Position numbers and translations under genes: made by a program. Below, one piece after another: positions 45,793 through 54,123 of a stretch of DNA of 60,419 nucleotides. Below the pieces are notes generated by a model. That model was not told the origin of the DNA and did no database searches. It worked only from the letters and a program-made list of their open reading frames with translations. The DNA lies in contig JACRIT010000036.1 in assembly GCA_016215655.1 (NCBI GenBank), positions 1 to 60,419 of the forward strand, read 5' to 3'. The stretch is from Acidimicrobiia bacterium. GTDB lineage: Bacteria > Actinomycetota > Acidimicrobiia > Spongiisociales > UBA11373. Each line of letters begins with the position of its first letter. Positions within the stretch are counted from its first letter, which is position 1.

Positions 45793-46731
45793 TCACAACC
45801 GGGCGAGACGCTCCACGATGAGATCGAAGAAGCCGTCGGCGTCGACACGGCGCATCCATCGGGCATTGCGCGGACGCGCACTCATCCCCCACCAGTCCGC
45901 CACCGTCATGCCCATGGTCAGCTCGGACTCGACCTCGATCGTGACGTTGATGAGCCGGCCGTCGAAGAGCCCGGGCCGTAACAGGTGGGCGATCACGCAG
46001 GGATCGTGCAGCGGGCCGCCTTCCATGCCGTACTTCTCGATGTCGTAGCGCTCGTAGAAGGTGAGGAGTCCGTGCGCCGCGATCGCCACCGGTGTACCCA
46101 CCGCCTTCAGCCGGTCGAGGTGTCTCGGCAGCATCAGGGCGCGATGGGTCACGTCCAGCGACATCACCGTGATGGGGACACCGGAGCGAAACACGATGTC
46201 GGCGGCCTGGGGGTCGACGTAGATGTTGAACTCTGCCGTGGCCGTGGTGTTGCCACCCTCGAAGAACCCCCCTCCCATGAGCACGATCTCACCGAGGCGG
46301 CCGGCGATCTCGGGGGCCCGCTGGAGGGCGGTTCCGATGTTGGTGAGCGGCCCGAGCGGGCACAGGGTGACCGATCCCGGCGGATTGGCCGCGACGAGCT
46401 CGATGATGCGATCGACGGCGTGGCCGGATCCGACTGGAGTGACCGGCTCGGGGAGGTCGGCACCATCGAGCCCGGTCTTGCCATGGACGTATTCGGCGGT
46501 GATGAGCGGCCGAACCATCGGTCGATCGCATCCGGCATAGACCGGCACCTCGGGTCGCCCGGCGAGTTCGACCATCTTCAGCGAGTTGACGGTGGTGAGC
46601 GGGAGCGGGACGTTGCCCGCCACCGCGGTGATGGCGAGCACGTCGAGATCCTCGGGTGAGGCGAGGGCCAGGAGTATGGCGATGGCGTCGTCCTGACCGG
46701 GATCGGTGTCGATGATGATCTTTCGTGCCAT
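45793..46731 (-). CDS. iunH: Inosine-uridine preferring nucleoside hydrolase
   Basis: This 312-residue nucleoside hydrolase has the N-terminal calcium/ribose motif IIIDTDPGQDDAIA, then TAVAGNVPLPLTTVNS, LCPLGPLTNIG, LMGGGFFEGGNTT, AEFNIYVDPQAA and LHDPCVIAHLL. It splits purine or pyrimidine ribonucleosides to base and ribose for salvage. It is divergent from the proline racemase-family gene by 47 bp. No nucleoside transporter is adjacent. Confidence 0.93.
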   Translation of the reverse strand: MARKIIIDTDPGQDDAIAILLALASPEDLDVLAITAVAGNVPLPLTTVNSLKMVELAGRPEVPVYAGCDRPMVRPLITAEYVHGKTGLDGADLPEPVTPVGSGHAVDRIIELVAANPPGSVTLCPLGPLTNIGTALQRAPEIAGRLGEIVLMGGGFFEGGNTTATAEFNIYVDPQAADIVFRSGVPITVMSLDVTHRALMLPRHLDRLKAVGTPVAIAAHGLLTFYERYDIEKYGMEGGPLHDPCVIAHLLRPGLFDGRLINVTIEVESELTMGMTVADWWGMSARPRNARWMRRVDADGFFDLIVERLARL

Positions 46732-46778
46732 GGGATCGAGGCTAGCCCCGGCAATCGATGCCCTCGTACACTCGCCCG

Positions 46779-47780
46779 ATGGGCCCCACGATCGGCACCG
46801 TCGAGATGCATGCCGGAGGCGAACCGGTGAGGATCGTCGTATCGGGCCATCCCGAGATCCCGGGCGTCACGATCCTGGACAAGCGCCGCCACGCCGCCGA
46901 GCACTTCGACCACCTGCGGCGCCTGTTGATGTTCGAGCCTCGCGGCCATGCCGACATGTACGGGGCGATCCCGGTGACCCCGGACCACCCCGAGGCCGAT
47001 CTCGCCGTGTTGTTCATGCACAACGAGGGCTACTCGACGATGTGCGGCCACGCCACCATCGCGGTGGCGCGGTGGGCGATAGAACACGGCCTCGTGTCAA
47101 GGCAAGAGCCGGTCACGGAATTCGCCCTGCAGGTCCCGGCCGGCCTGGTTCGGGTCTCGGCGTCGGTGACGTCGGGCCGCGTCGGCCGGGTGACCTTCCG
47201 CAGTGTGCCCGCCTTCGTGGCCCACCGTTCGGTGGTCGTCCCGATACCCGGCTACGGCGAGACCACCCTCGACGTCGCCTACGGGGGGGCCTTCTATGCG
47301 GTGGCCGAGGCGGCAGCGTTCGGCCTGCGGGTCCCCGGAAGCCCGATCGCCGATCTCGTGGATGCCGCCTGGGCGACGACCCGGGCGGTGTCGGCGCGGC
47401 TGCCCCTGCACCATCCGGACGACGCCGACCTCGGGTTCCTCTACGGCACCATCCTCACCGACGGCGCCGACGCCTGGTCCGAGATCCCGACGGCGAACGT
47501 ATGCGTGTTCGCCGACCGCCAAGTCGATCGCTCGCCCACCGGATCGGGGGTGACCGCCCGAATCGCCATCCAGCATGCCGCGGGGCTCATCCCGCTCGGT
47601 GTGGAGCGCGGGTTCACCAGCGTCGTCGGATCCCGGTTCACCGGCAAGGCCGTGACCGAGACCTCGGTCGGTGGTGTCCCCGCGGTGATCGTCGAGGTCG
47701 GGGGCGAGGCGCACTTCACCGGCACGGCGACCTTCGCCCTCGAAGACGACGACCCGCTCCCCGCATTCCTGGTGCGCTAG
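46779..47780 (+). CDS. Probable trans-3-hydroxy-L-proline dehydratase (proline racemase family)
   Basis: This 333-residue proline racemase-superfamily protein keeps the first catalytic Cys (C89 in MCGHATIA), but the second catalytic position is Thr (T254 in DRSPTGSG) instead of Cys. In this superfamily Cys/Cys marks racemase/epimerase, while Cys/Thr marks trans-3-hydroxy-L-proline dehydratase, so the latter is predicted. That enzyme makes delta-1-pyrroline-2-carboxylate. ATG 46779 begins the conserved region (IGTVEMHAGGEPVR); an ATG 21 bp upstream is possible. Its usual reductase partner is not in the window. Confidence 0.88.
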   Translation: MGPTIGTVEMHAGGEPVRIVVSGHPEIPGVTILDKRRHAAEHFDHLRRLLMFEPRGHADMYGAIPVTPDHPEADLAVLFMHNEGYSTMCGHATIAVARWAIEHGLVSRQEPVTEFALQVPAGLVRVSASVTSGRVGRVTFRSVPAFVAHRSVVVPIPGYGETTLDVAYGGAFYAVAEAAAFGLRVPGSPIADLVDAAWATTRAVSARLPLHHPDDADLGFLYGTILTDGADAWSEIPTANVCVFADRQVDRSPTGSGVTARIAIQHAAGLIPLGVERGFTSVVGSRFTGKAVTETSVGGVPAVIVEVGGEAHFTGTATFALEDDDPLPAFLVR

Positions 47781-47796
47781 AGGCATCGGGCGCGTT

Positions 47797-47813
47797 CTCG
47801 CCGCCCCGGCGAG
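47797..47813 (+). terminator. Short hairpin between hydroxyproline and nucleotidase genes
   Basis: The arms ctcgccg and cggcgag form a perfect 7-bp stem with loop ccc, 17 bp after the dehydratase stop and 16 bp before the next start. No T-run follows. It could be a weak terminator. Confidence 0.3.
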
Positions 47814-47828
47814 TCCTAGGCTCACGAC

Positions 47829-49244
47829 ATGGCCATGTCGCCGCCTTCACCCGAGCGACGGATCTTCGGCAACCGGACCCTGAACCTGCGCTCGATCCGT
47901 GCGATCGGCTACGACATGGACTACACGCTGATCCACTATCGCGTCGACGAGTGGGAGGCGAGCGCGTTCCGCCACACTCGGGATCGCCTGGCGGCCCGCG
48001 GTTGGCCGGTGGGAGACCTCACCTTCGATCCGGACTCGGTGATTCGCGGGCTCACGATCGATCTCGAGCACGGCAACCTGGTGAAGCCGACGCGCTTCGG
48101 ATACGTCATTCGGGCGGCCCACGGGACCGAGTTCCTCGAGTTCGACCGGCTCCGCACCACCTACCACGGGGTCACCGTCGACCTCGCCGAACCGCGGTGG
48201 GTGTTCCTCAACACCCTCTTCTCGCTGTCGGAGGCGGCGATGTACGCCGGCCTCGTCGACCGGTTCGACGCCGGCTCGATCCCCGAGGTGCACTCCTACG
48301 CGGAGCTCTACGACGTGGTTCGCAGCACCCTCGATGAGGCACACATGGAGGGGCAGCTCAAGGAGGAGATCCTCGCCGATCCGAAACGGTTCGTGATCGC
48401 CGATCCCGAGATGCCCCTCGCCCTGTTGGACCAGCGCCACGCCGGCAAGCGGATCGTGCTCATCACGAACTCGGAGTGGGAGTACACGGACCGCATGATG
48501 CGCTACGCCTTCGATCGCCATCTGGGTGGTCAGAACTGGCGCGACCTGTTCGATGCCGTGATCGTGTCGGCCGCCAAGCCCGAGTTCTTCACCGCCCGCC
48601 GCCCCTTCTATCGGGTGGTCGACGAGGGTCTCGGGCTGATGCGTCCCCACGCCGGCCCGCTGTCGCCGGCCAGCGTGTACGTCGGCGGATCGGCGGTCCA
48701 GCTCGAAGACCACCTCGGCGTCTCCGGCGACGAAATCCTCTACGTCGGCGACCACCTGTACTCCGACGTATCGGTGAGCAAGGCACTCCTCCGCTGGCGC
48801 ACCGCGCTCGTGCTGCGCGAATTGGAGAGCGAGATCTCGGCAACCGAGGAGTTCCGCCCCCAGGAGCAGCGGCTCGAGTCGCTCATGGAGCGCAAGGCCG
48901 GGATCGAGCAGGAGATCGCCATGGCCCGGCTCGCCCGCCAGCGCGCCCAGGGCGGCTACGCCAGGTCCGATCTCACCATCGCCGAGGCCGACGGGGTCAT
49001 CGAGGCGTTGCGAACGACGCTGGCGGCCCTCGACGACGAGATCACTCCCCTTGCCATCGAATCGGGCCGGTTGCGCAATCGTGTCTGGGGACCCCTCATG
49101 CGCTCCGGCAACGACAAGAGCCTCTTCGCCCGCCAGGTGGAGCGCTACGCCGACGTCTATACCTCACGAGCCTCGAACTTCCTCGCGGCCACTCCGTATG
49201 CGTATCTCCGGGCAGACCGGGGAAGCCTCCCTCACGATCGCTGA
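47829..49244 (+). CDS. HAD-IG family 5'-nucleotidase
   Basis: This 471-residue HAD-superfamily protein has motif I YDMDYTLIHY (nucleophile Asp near 29-31) and motif II VLITNSEW. The later GDEILYVGDHLYSDV supplies the acidic residues of motif IV. The pattern is that of the TIGR02244 5'-nucleotidase (cytosolic purine nucleotidase, NT5C2-like) family, which dephosphorylates nucleoside monophosphates. A helical, coiled-coil-prone C-terminal region (about 330-420) is rich in Glu/Arg. The nucleoside hydrolase gene 2 kb away suggests nucleotide salvage. Its 3' end overlaps the convergent small gene by 81 bp. Confidence 0.9.
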   Translation: MAMSPPSPERRIFGNRTLNLRSIRAIGYDMDYTLIHYRVDEWEASAFRHTRDRLAARGWPVGDLTFDPDSVIRGLTIDLEHGNLVKPTRFGYVIRAAHGTEFLEFDRLRTTYHGVTVDLAEPRWVFLNTLFSLSEAAMYAGLVDRFDAGSIPEVHSYAELYDVVRSTLDEAHMEGQLKEEILADPKRFVIADPEMPLALLDQRHAGKRIVLITNSEWEYTDRMMRYAFDRHLGGQNWRDLFDAVIVSAAKPEFFTARRPFYRVVDEGLGLMRPHAGPLSPASVYVGGSAVQLEDHLGVSGDEILYVGDHLYSDVSVSKALLRWRTALVLRELESEISATEEFRPQEQRLESLMERKAGIEQEIAMARLARQRAQGGYARSDLTIAEADGVIEALRTTLAALDDEITPLAIESGRLRNRVWGPLMRSGNDKSLFARQVERYADVYTSRASNFLAATPYAYLRADRGSLPHDR

Positions 49245-49448
49245 GCCTGCCCCTGGCCCCTCGCCGGGCCGGTCCGATGCGGGCACCACGAAGTCCAGCC
49301 GCACCGATGCCGTCGGGTTCGAGTCGACCCGTGCCTCGACACAGAAGATGTCGAGCTCGACGGCCACCCCGCTGCGCCGCAGCGCCGCCGCCCCTTCGGC
49401 TGCCCCTGCCGTGATGGCGGCGATCACCGACCGCATGACCTCTTCCAT
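49164..49448 (-). CDS. Small protein, possibly trypco2-like
   Basis: This 94-residue protein begins at ATG 49448 behind a strong ribosome site (GGAGGGG). An N-terminal helix (EEVMRSVIAAITAGAAEGAAAL) precedes strands VAVELDIFCVEARVD and SVRLDFVVP. This helix-then-strand plan recalls the trypsin-co-occurring domain 2 family, but the match is weak. Its last 81 bp run antisense to the nucleotidase 3' end, which is unusual. If real, it is a free-standing small protein of unknown role. Confidence 0.5.
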   Translation of the reverse strand: MEEVMRSVIAAITAGAAEGAAALRRSGVAVELDIFCVEARVDSNPTASVRLDFVVPASDRPGEGPGAGSAIVREASPVCPEIRIRSGREEVRGS

Positions 49449-49588
49449 TGGCGTCCCCTCCGTGGTCCGATGAACGGAGCATGGTCGGGGGGTGTCTCGC
49501 AGGCGTCCCAGTGGCACCGCCGGTTCGACTCCGCCTCGCGCTCACCGCACCCCGTGGAGAGGACCGTGGTCTTCCAGGAACCGGGAAA

Positions 49589-50374
49589 CTACCGGGGTGT
49601 GGTGGCCGAAATGAGCGCGTGGTGGAAGTGGCGGCGTCGCTTGCCGGGCACACCCACGACGAGCAGTAGCACCGCGCCGGGCACGATGAGTGACTGGCTG
49701 CTCGAGGTCATCGCCGCCACCAGGGCCTGCAGCACGACGATCGGCGACACCACGGCGTCGGCGAGGGCCGGGGGCACCGCCGGGCCGAGAAGGTGGTCGA
49801 GGCGCACCGACAGGGTTTCGGGCACTTGGGGACTCGTCGCCGGCATCGCCTGATCCACCTTGTCCACGATGGCAAGGGCTCCGACCAGGGAGGTCGGCAG
49901 TTCGGAACGATCGATCGAACCGAGTCCGCGCGGCACGGCCGTCGCGGCTCCCGGGCCTGCTCCCGAGCCGCCCCCCGCGGGCGGCGTGGTGGTCGAGGCA
50001 ACGGTGGTGGAAGTGGTGGTGGTGGTCGCGGGAAGGGTGGTGGTGGTCGTCGTGGGGGGACCGCTCGTGGTCGTGGTGGTGTCGCCGCCACCGGGTGGCG
50101 TCGTCGTCGTGGTGGCCGGAACGGTGGTGGTGGTCGTGGTGGTGGTCGTCGTCGAGGTGGCCGGGATGGTGGTGGTCGTGCCGACGGGCGGACAGTCGAG
50201 GAGACCGCCGAGGCCGCCGACAAGGTCCTTGCCATGGCCGTCGCCGGGATTGCCGTCGGACTTGGGGCAATCGGGGTCAGACGGCCTTGCCAGTGCCGAG
50301 ATCGGCCCGACGCCAACCAGGGTGGCGACGGCGAATACCACGGATGCCACGACGAATCTCCGACCCATGCCCAT
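49589..50374 (-). CDS. Thr-rich secreted, membrane-anchored protein
   Basis: This 261-residue protein has an N-terminal signal peptide (RRFVVASVVFAVATLVGV, cleavage near ALA|RP). A long low-complexity Thr/Pro linker follows at about 60-130, then a helical segment (about 165-225), and a C-terminal membrane span VPGAVLLLVVGVPG followed by KRRR. The layout resembles a cell-surface protein held by its tail. I recognise no domain. The ATG at 50374 is chosen; an ATG 6 bp downstream would also give a signal peptide. It diverges from the histidine kinase by 63 bp. Confidence 0.65.
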   Translation of the reverse strand: MGMGRRFVVASVVFAVATLVGVGPISALARPSDPDCPKSDGNPGDGHGKDLVGGLGGLLDCPPVGTTTTIPATSTTTTTTTTTTVPATTTTTPPGGGDTTTTTSGPPTTTTTTLPATTTTTSTTVASTTTPPAGGGSGAGPGAATAVPRGLGSIDRSELPTSLVGALAIVDKVDQAMPATSPQVPETLSVRLDHLLGPAVPPALADAVVSPIVVLQALVAAMTSSSQSLIVPGAVLLLVVGVPGKRRRHFHHALISATTPR

Positions 50375-50437
50375 GCATCGGCAGGTGGGCAACACGGCCT
50401 CAAGCATCAACGGGTTCCGCCCGAAATACCTAGTCAC

Positions 50438-51787
50438 ATGAGTCATGCCGCGTCCTCGGGGGCATCGGCCTCTCGCGGCGCCCTGCTCGGGGGCGCCGCG
50501 GTGGCCCTGATCGCGCTCCTCGCCGCCCTGGCCCTGGTGTTCACCAACGCCACCGGCATCACCCGGGTGGCCGCCGAGTCCCGCACCCAGCAACTCGCCG
50601 AATCCGCCCTGGGCGCCTCGGCCGCCGCCCGCAACGCCCTCGGCCAGGCACTCATCCTGACCGCCGCCGAGCCCGACTCGACGATCCTTGCTGCCTGGGT
50701 GGAGGAGGCCCGGCTCGTGCTCGCCGACCTCAAGGCCCGGGTCGACGCCGTCTCCGCCCACACCGGATCCACCGAAGTCGGTGCGGCGATGGCCACCGCC
50801 CTGGCCAAGGCCGAGGAGACCCTTGCCGCCATCGAGGCCGGCGACCCGGTCTCAGCGGGAGAAACGGCCGTGAACGAGGCGACCCCCGCCTTCGAGGTCC
50901 TCACCGCAGCACTCGTGGTGATTCGCGACGATGCCGCTCGAGCCATCGCCGCCGCCAGCCTGGAGGCGGGTTCGGTGGCAACGGCGAGCCGGTTCATGGT
51001 GGCACTCTTCATGCCGTCACTCGCCCTCATCGTCGGCCTGCTGCTTCTCCGCCGCCGCCGGCGAGCGGAGCAGATGTCGGCCGAACTGGAGCGGGAGCGC
51101 AGCCTGAACCGCTCGAAGGACCAGTTGCTCGCCAACCTCTCCCATGAGCTGCGCACCCCGCTCACCGGGATCTACACCTCGGCGCTCACCATCGACGAGT
51201 TGGGCGGGTCCGATCCCGAGATCGGCCGCGAACTCAACGGACTCATCATCGACCAGTCGGCCGACTTGACCCGCATGGTCGAAGACCTGCTCGCCTCCGC
51301 CCAGGCCGATGCCGGCCGGCTGACCTTCAGCCCCGTTCCCACACCGGTGCGCCATGAGATCGAAGGGGTGATCCGGGAGTTCTCGCGGCTCCCCACGAAG
51401 ATGGTGGTGAACGGCATCGAGGCCGAGGTGATGGCGGATCCCGGCCGCCTGCGCCAGCTGCTGCGCAACCTGCTCTCCAACGCGGTGCGCCACGGTGGCC
51501 CGCGGATCGCGGTGGACGGCACCATCGCCGGCGATTGGTATGTCCTCGAGGTCCGGGACGACGGACCCGGGGTGCCCGACGACGTCTGCGAGCGGCTGTT
51601 CGAACGCTTCGTCCACCAGGGGGACCGTCCCTTGACGGTCGGAAGCGTCGGACTCGGACTCGCCATCTGTCGGGTGCTCGCCGAGGGCATGGGCGGATCG
51701 ATCGCCTATAGGCGCGAGTCGGGGTACACGGTGTTCTCGGTGCTCCTCCCCCTGGCCCGGATCGCCGCACCGCAGGCCGCAGCCTGA
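50438..51787 (+). CDS. Sensor histidine kinase
   Basis: This 449-residue membrane kinase has membrane span 1 at about 15-37, an extracytoplasmic helical Ala-rich sensor (about 40-183), span 2 at about 185-205, then basic RRRRR, a short coiled coil, the H-box NLSHELRTPLTG (phospho-His near 235), the N-box LLRNLLSNAVRHG, G1 VRDDGPGVPDD, F-box FERF and G2 VGLGLAI. No response regulator gene lies next to it. The divergent Thr-rich surface protein may be its partner or target, but this is only inferred from position. Confidence 0.9.
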   Translation: MSHAASSGASASRGALLGGAAVALIALLAALALVFTNATGITRVAAESRTQQLAESALGASAAARNALGQALILTAAEPDSTILAAWVEEARLVLADLKARVDAVSAHTGSTEVGAAMATALAKAEETLAAIEAGDPVSAGETAVNEATPAFEVLTAALVVIRDDAARAIAAASLEAGSVATASRFMVALFMPSLALIVGLLLLRRRRRAEQMSAELERERSLNRSKDQLLANLSHELRTPLTGIYTSALTIDELGGSDPEIGRELNGLIIDQSADLTRMVEDLLASAQADAGRLTFSPVPTPVRHEIEGVIREFSRLPTKMVVNGIEAEVMADPGRLRQLLRNLLSNAVRHGGPRIAVDGTIAGDWYVLEVRDDGPGVPDDVCERLFERFVHQGDRPLTVGSVGLGLAICRVLAEGMGGSIAYRRESGYTVFSVLLPLARIAAPQAAA

Positions 51788-51838
51788 GCCGCCGCCTCGG
51801 GGCACGTTTGCGATCGGGCCCCGATAACCTCCGGGGCC

Positions 51839-53086
51839 ATGACATCCCTGTGGCACCCCTTTGCGAGCATGGCAGCGGTCGTGAACTCCGAGCTCGTCAT
51901 CGAGCGCGGCAAGGGGGTGTTCGTCTGGGACAGCACGGGCAAGCAGTACCTCGACGCCACGGCGAGCCTCTGGTACTGCCAGGTGGGACACGGTCGCACC
52001 GAGATCGTCGAGGCGATGCGAACCCAGGCGCTCGCCCTGGAGGCGTATCACACCTTCGGTGACTTCGCCAACCCTCCGGCCCTGGCCCTGGCGAAGCGGG
52101 TGGCGGCGATGTCGCCGAACCCCGACAGCAAGGTGTTCCTCACGAGCGGGGGATCCGATTCGGTGGACACCGCCGCCAAGATCGCCCGTCGCTACTTCCA
52201 ATTGACCGGCGAGCCGGAGCGGACGGTCCTCATCACTCGCTCCTGGGCCTACCACGGGATGCACGGGTACGGGACGTCGCTCGCCGGAATCACCGGCAAC
52301 GCCGACGGCATCGGGCCCCTCGTCCCCGACGTGGTGTTGGTCCCCTGGGATTCGGCCGCTGCCGTCGCCGAGGCGATCGACCGCGTCGGTGCCGATCGCA
52401 TCGCCGGCTTCTTCTGCGAACCGGTGATCGGAGCCGGCGGGGTGCGTCCCGCCCCCGAGGGCTACCTGAAGGAGACGCGCGCCATGACCGCCGAAGCGGG
52501 CGCCCTCTACATCGCCGACGAGGTCATCACCGGGTTCTGCCGCACCGGTGATTGGTTCGCCTCGAACCGCTTCTCCCTCGAACCGGACCTGCTCACCTTC
52601 GCCAAGGGCGTCACCTCGGGGTACCTGCCGGCCGGCGGCGTGATCGCCGCACCGCGGGTGTGGGAGCCGTTCTATGCCGAGGGGGCTCCGCTCTTCCGCC
52701 ACGGGTACACCTACAGCGGCCACCCCACGGTGGCGGCCGCGGGGCTTGCCAACCTCGACATCATGGAACGGGAGCAGCTCTCGGCCCGGGCGCTCCACTG
52801 GGAGTCCAAGCTCGTCGAGGGACTCGACTCGCTCATGGACCATCCCCTCGTCGGAGGGCATCGCTCGGGTGTCGGCTTCCTCGGGGCTCTCGTTCTCGAT
52901 CCGCAACGGCTTGCCGCCGATCCCGATCTCCCGGTCAAGGCGTACAAGGCGGTGCGAGCGCGCGGGGTGATCAGTCGTGCGATCGGCGGTGACGCGCTCC
53001 AGATCTCACCGCCGCTCACGATCACCGACGGGGAGTTCGAACAGATGCTCGCCGGGTTCCGGCGGGGCCTCGACGACCTGACCTAG
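51839..53086 (+). CDS. Class III omega-aminotransferase
   Basis: This 415-residue PLP-dependent class III aminotransferase has WHPFASMAAV at the start, FLTSGGSDSVDTAAK, AYHGMHGYGTSLAG, ADEVITGFCRTGDWFAS and the PLP-Lys at about residue 256 in TFAKGVTSGYLPAG. The HPF opening and TFAKG motif fit omega-amino acid-pyruvate type enzymes that act on beta-alanine, GABA, taurine or diamines. The specific amine is not decided by sequence. It starts 51 bp after the kinase stop. Confidence 0.9.
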   Translation: MTSLWHPFASMAAVVNSELVIERGKGVFVWDSTGKQYLDATASLWYCQVGHGRTEIVEAMRTQALALEAYHTFGDFANPPALALAKRVAAMSPNPDSKVFLTSGGSDSVDTAAKIARRYFQLTGEPERTVLITRSWAYHGMHGYGTSLAGITGNADGIGPLVPDVVLVPWDSAAAVAEAIDRVGADRIAGFFCEPVIGAGGVRPAPEGYLKETRAMTAEAGALYIADEVITGFCRTGDWFASNRFSLEPDLLTFAKGVTSGYLPAGGVIAAPRVWEPFYAEGAPLFRHGYTYSGHPTVAAAGLANLDIMEREQLSARALHWESKLVEGLDSLMDHPLVGGHRSGVGFLGALVLDPQRLAADPDLPVKAYKAVRARGVISRAIGGDALQISPPLTITDGEFEQMLAGFRRGLDDLT

Positions 53087-53095
53087 CGAGCGGTC

Positions 53096-53305
53096 TCAGT
53101 CCACGAACCCGCGATTGCCCGCAGGGCTGAGGTGCATCGCCTCGCGCACGAACCGCTCCACGACGACGCTCACGCTCACGTTCTCGCTGCGAGCCCGGGC
53201 ACGCAGCACCCGCACGAGCGACGGAGGCAAGCGGACGTCGATGCGCTCCCGGGGTTCGGTCCACTCGGCAGGGGCAGGTCTTCCCCAGTCGGCGAGTTCG
53301 TACAT
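53096..53305 (-). CDS. Ribbon-helix-helix transcriptional regulator
   Basis: This 69-residue protein has the RHH (Arc/MetJ/CopG) pattern: strand RIDVRLPPSLVRVLRARAR followed by the second helix SVSVVVERFVREAMH. An N-terminal 20 residues (YELADWGRPAPAEWTE) precede it. The start ATG 53305 has GGAGGCGGAGAG just upstream. An inverted repeat at 53321-53336 is a likely operator. No toxin gene is adjacent on either side, so it is an orphan regulator or orphan antitoxin. Confidence 0.75.
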   Translation of the reverse strand: MYELADWGRPAPAEWTEPRERIDVRLPPSLVRVLRARARSENVSVSVVVERFVREAMHLSPAGNRGFVD

Positions 53306-53320
53306 GCTCTCCGCCTCCGG

Positions 53321-53336
53321 ATCACACGTATGTGAT
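53321..53336. promoter_or_regulatory. Candidate RHH operator
   Basis: ATCACA-CGTA-TGTGAT is a perfect 6-bp inverted repeat with a 4-bp spacer, 15 bp upstream of the ribbon-helix-helix start codon. Position and symmetry suit a dimeric autoregulator. It stands out as AT-richer than its surroundings. Confidence 0.5.
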
Positions 53337-53410
53337 TCGCCATCACGCTAACCACCGAGCGCGCGAACCGTGGGTAATTCGCCCGCGGAGGGCGCGCGCC
53401 GCCGACCGGG

Positions 53411-54010
53411 CTAGGCGCCGTCGCGCTGCGCCGTCATGGTCCCTTCGGCGAACACCGCCCCGCCGGCCTGGGTGATGACGTAGGTGGCCTCGAACCCGGT
53501 CGCGGTGAAGTCGCCTTCGGTGACCATGGTCATCCCCCCCAACCCCGGCACCGCCGGGGCGGTCATCACGAGGTGGCCCTCGGCATCGACCTCCACGGTG
53601 AAATCGCCGAACAGCCCATTGCTCCCGGCGTAGGGACCGCCGGTCGCCAGATCGAATTCGGCGGCCAACGGATCGGGATCACCGGCGCCAAAGACCGAAC
53701 CACCGAGGTCGAGCACCAGTGTCGCCGTCGCCGCGGCTGCATCGACCTCGAACACCACTCCGACCCCTCCCGACGAGCCGAAGGTCGTGTTGGTCCACTC
53801 CCCCGTGTAGGTGCCGGCGAGGGCGGTGGCCGCCGCCACCCGGGCGGTGACCTCGTCCACCGTGGTCGTCGTCGCCGCCGCCGTCGTCGTCGTGGTGACT
53901 TCCCCGGTCGTGGTGACCGCCCCGGTCGTGGTGACCGCATCGTCGTCGCCGCAGCCGGCCAGGCCGACGATCATCGCCAGCACGAATCCAAAGACACGCA
54001 GTGCCCGCAT
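53411..54010 (-). CDS. Predicted lipoprotein with beta-rich domain
   Basis: This 199-residue lipoprotein has a signal peptide with lipobox at GLAGC, then DDDAV and a Thr-rich linker (TTTGAVTTTGEVTTTTT...), then a beta-rich domain of about 135 residues (GTYTGEWTNTTFGSSGGVGVVFEV...). Repeated G/T-rich strands suggest a beta-barrel or lipocalin-like fold, which is inference. ATG 54010 is chosen for the ribosome site GAGGGGG 7 bp upstream. It sits 113 bp downstream of the sulfur operon. Confidence 0.7.
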   Translation of the reverse strand: MRALRVFGFVLAMIVGLAGCGDDDAVTTTGAVTTTGEVTTTTTAAATTTTVDEVTARVAAATALAGTYTGEWTNTTFGSSGGVGVVFEVDAAAATATLVLDLGGSVFGAGDPDPLAAEFDLATGGPYAGSNGLFGDFTVEVDAEGHLVMTAPAVPGLGGMTMVTEGDFTATGFEATYVITQAGGAVFAEGTMTAQRDGA

Positions 54011-54075
54011 ACCAACCCCCTCGATCGTGGCGGTCGACATTACTCCGGCCTCCGGCACCGCGGTGGCCAAACGCA

Positions 54076-54099
54076 GTGGGCCGCCCGAAGGCGGCCCAC
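54076..54099 (-). terminator. UUCG-type hairpin after the sulfur operon
   Basis: The arms GTGGGCCGCC (54076-54085) and GGCGGCCCAC (54090-54099) form a perfect 10-bp stem. In the direction of transcription (minus) the loop reads TTCG, closed by C-G, the extra-stable UUCG tetraloop. It lies 24 bp after the DsrE gene stop. It is likely the operon terminator. Confidence 0.65.
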
Positions 54100-54123
54100 C
54101 GTCCTCTTGGAGGGAGGATCTGT

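Noticed and set aside
49990-50200. Repetitive GTCGTGGTGG-type DNA that could be taken for a repeat array or CRISPR
   Set aside because: It is simply the Thr-codon-rich linker of the surface protein on the minus strand; units are not of uniform length and have no spacers.
53096-53410. Toxin-antitoxin module
   Set aside because: Only the ribbon-helix-helix gene is present; neither flank encodes a RelE-, MazF- or PIN-like toxin.
53811-53940. Second short tandem-repeat tract
   Set aside because: It encodes the Thr-rich linker of a lipoprotein and is not an independent repeat element.
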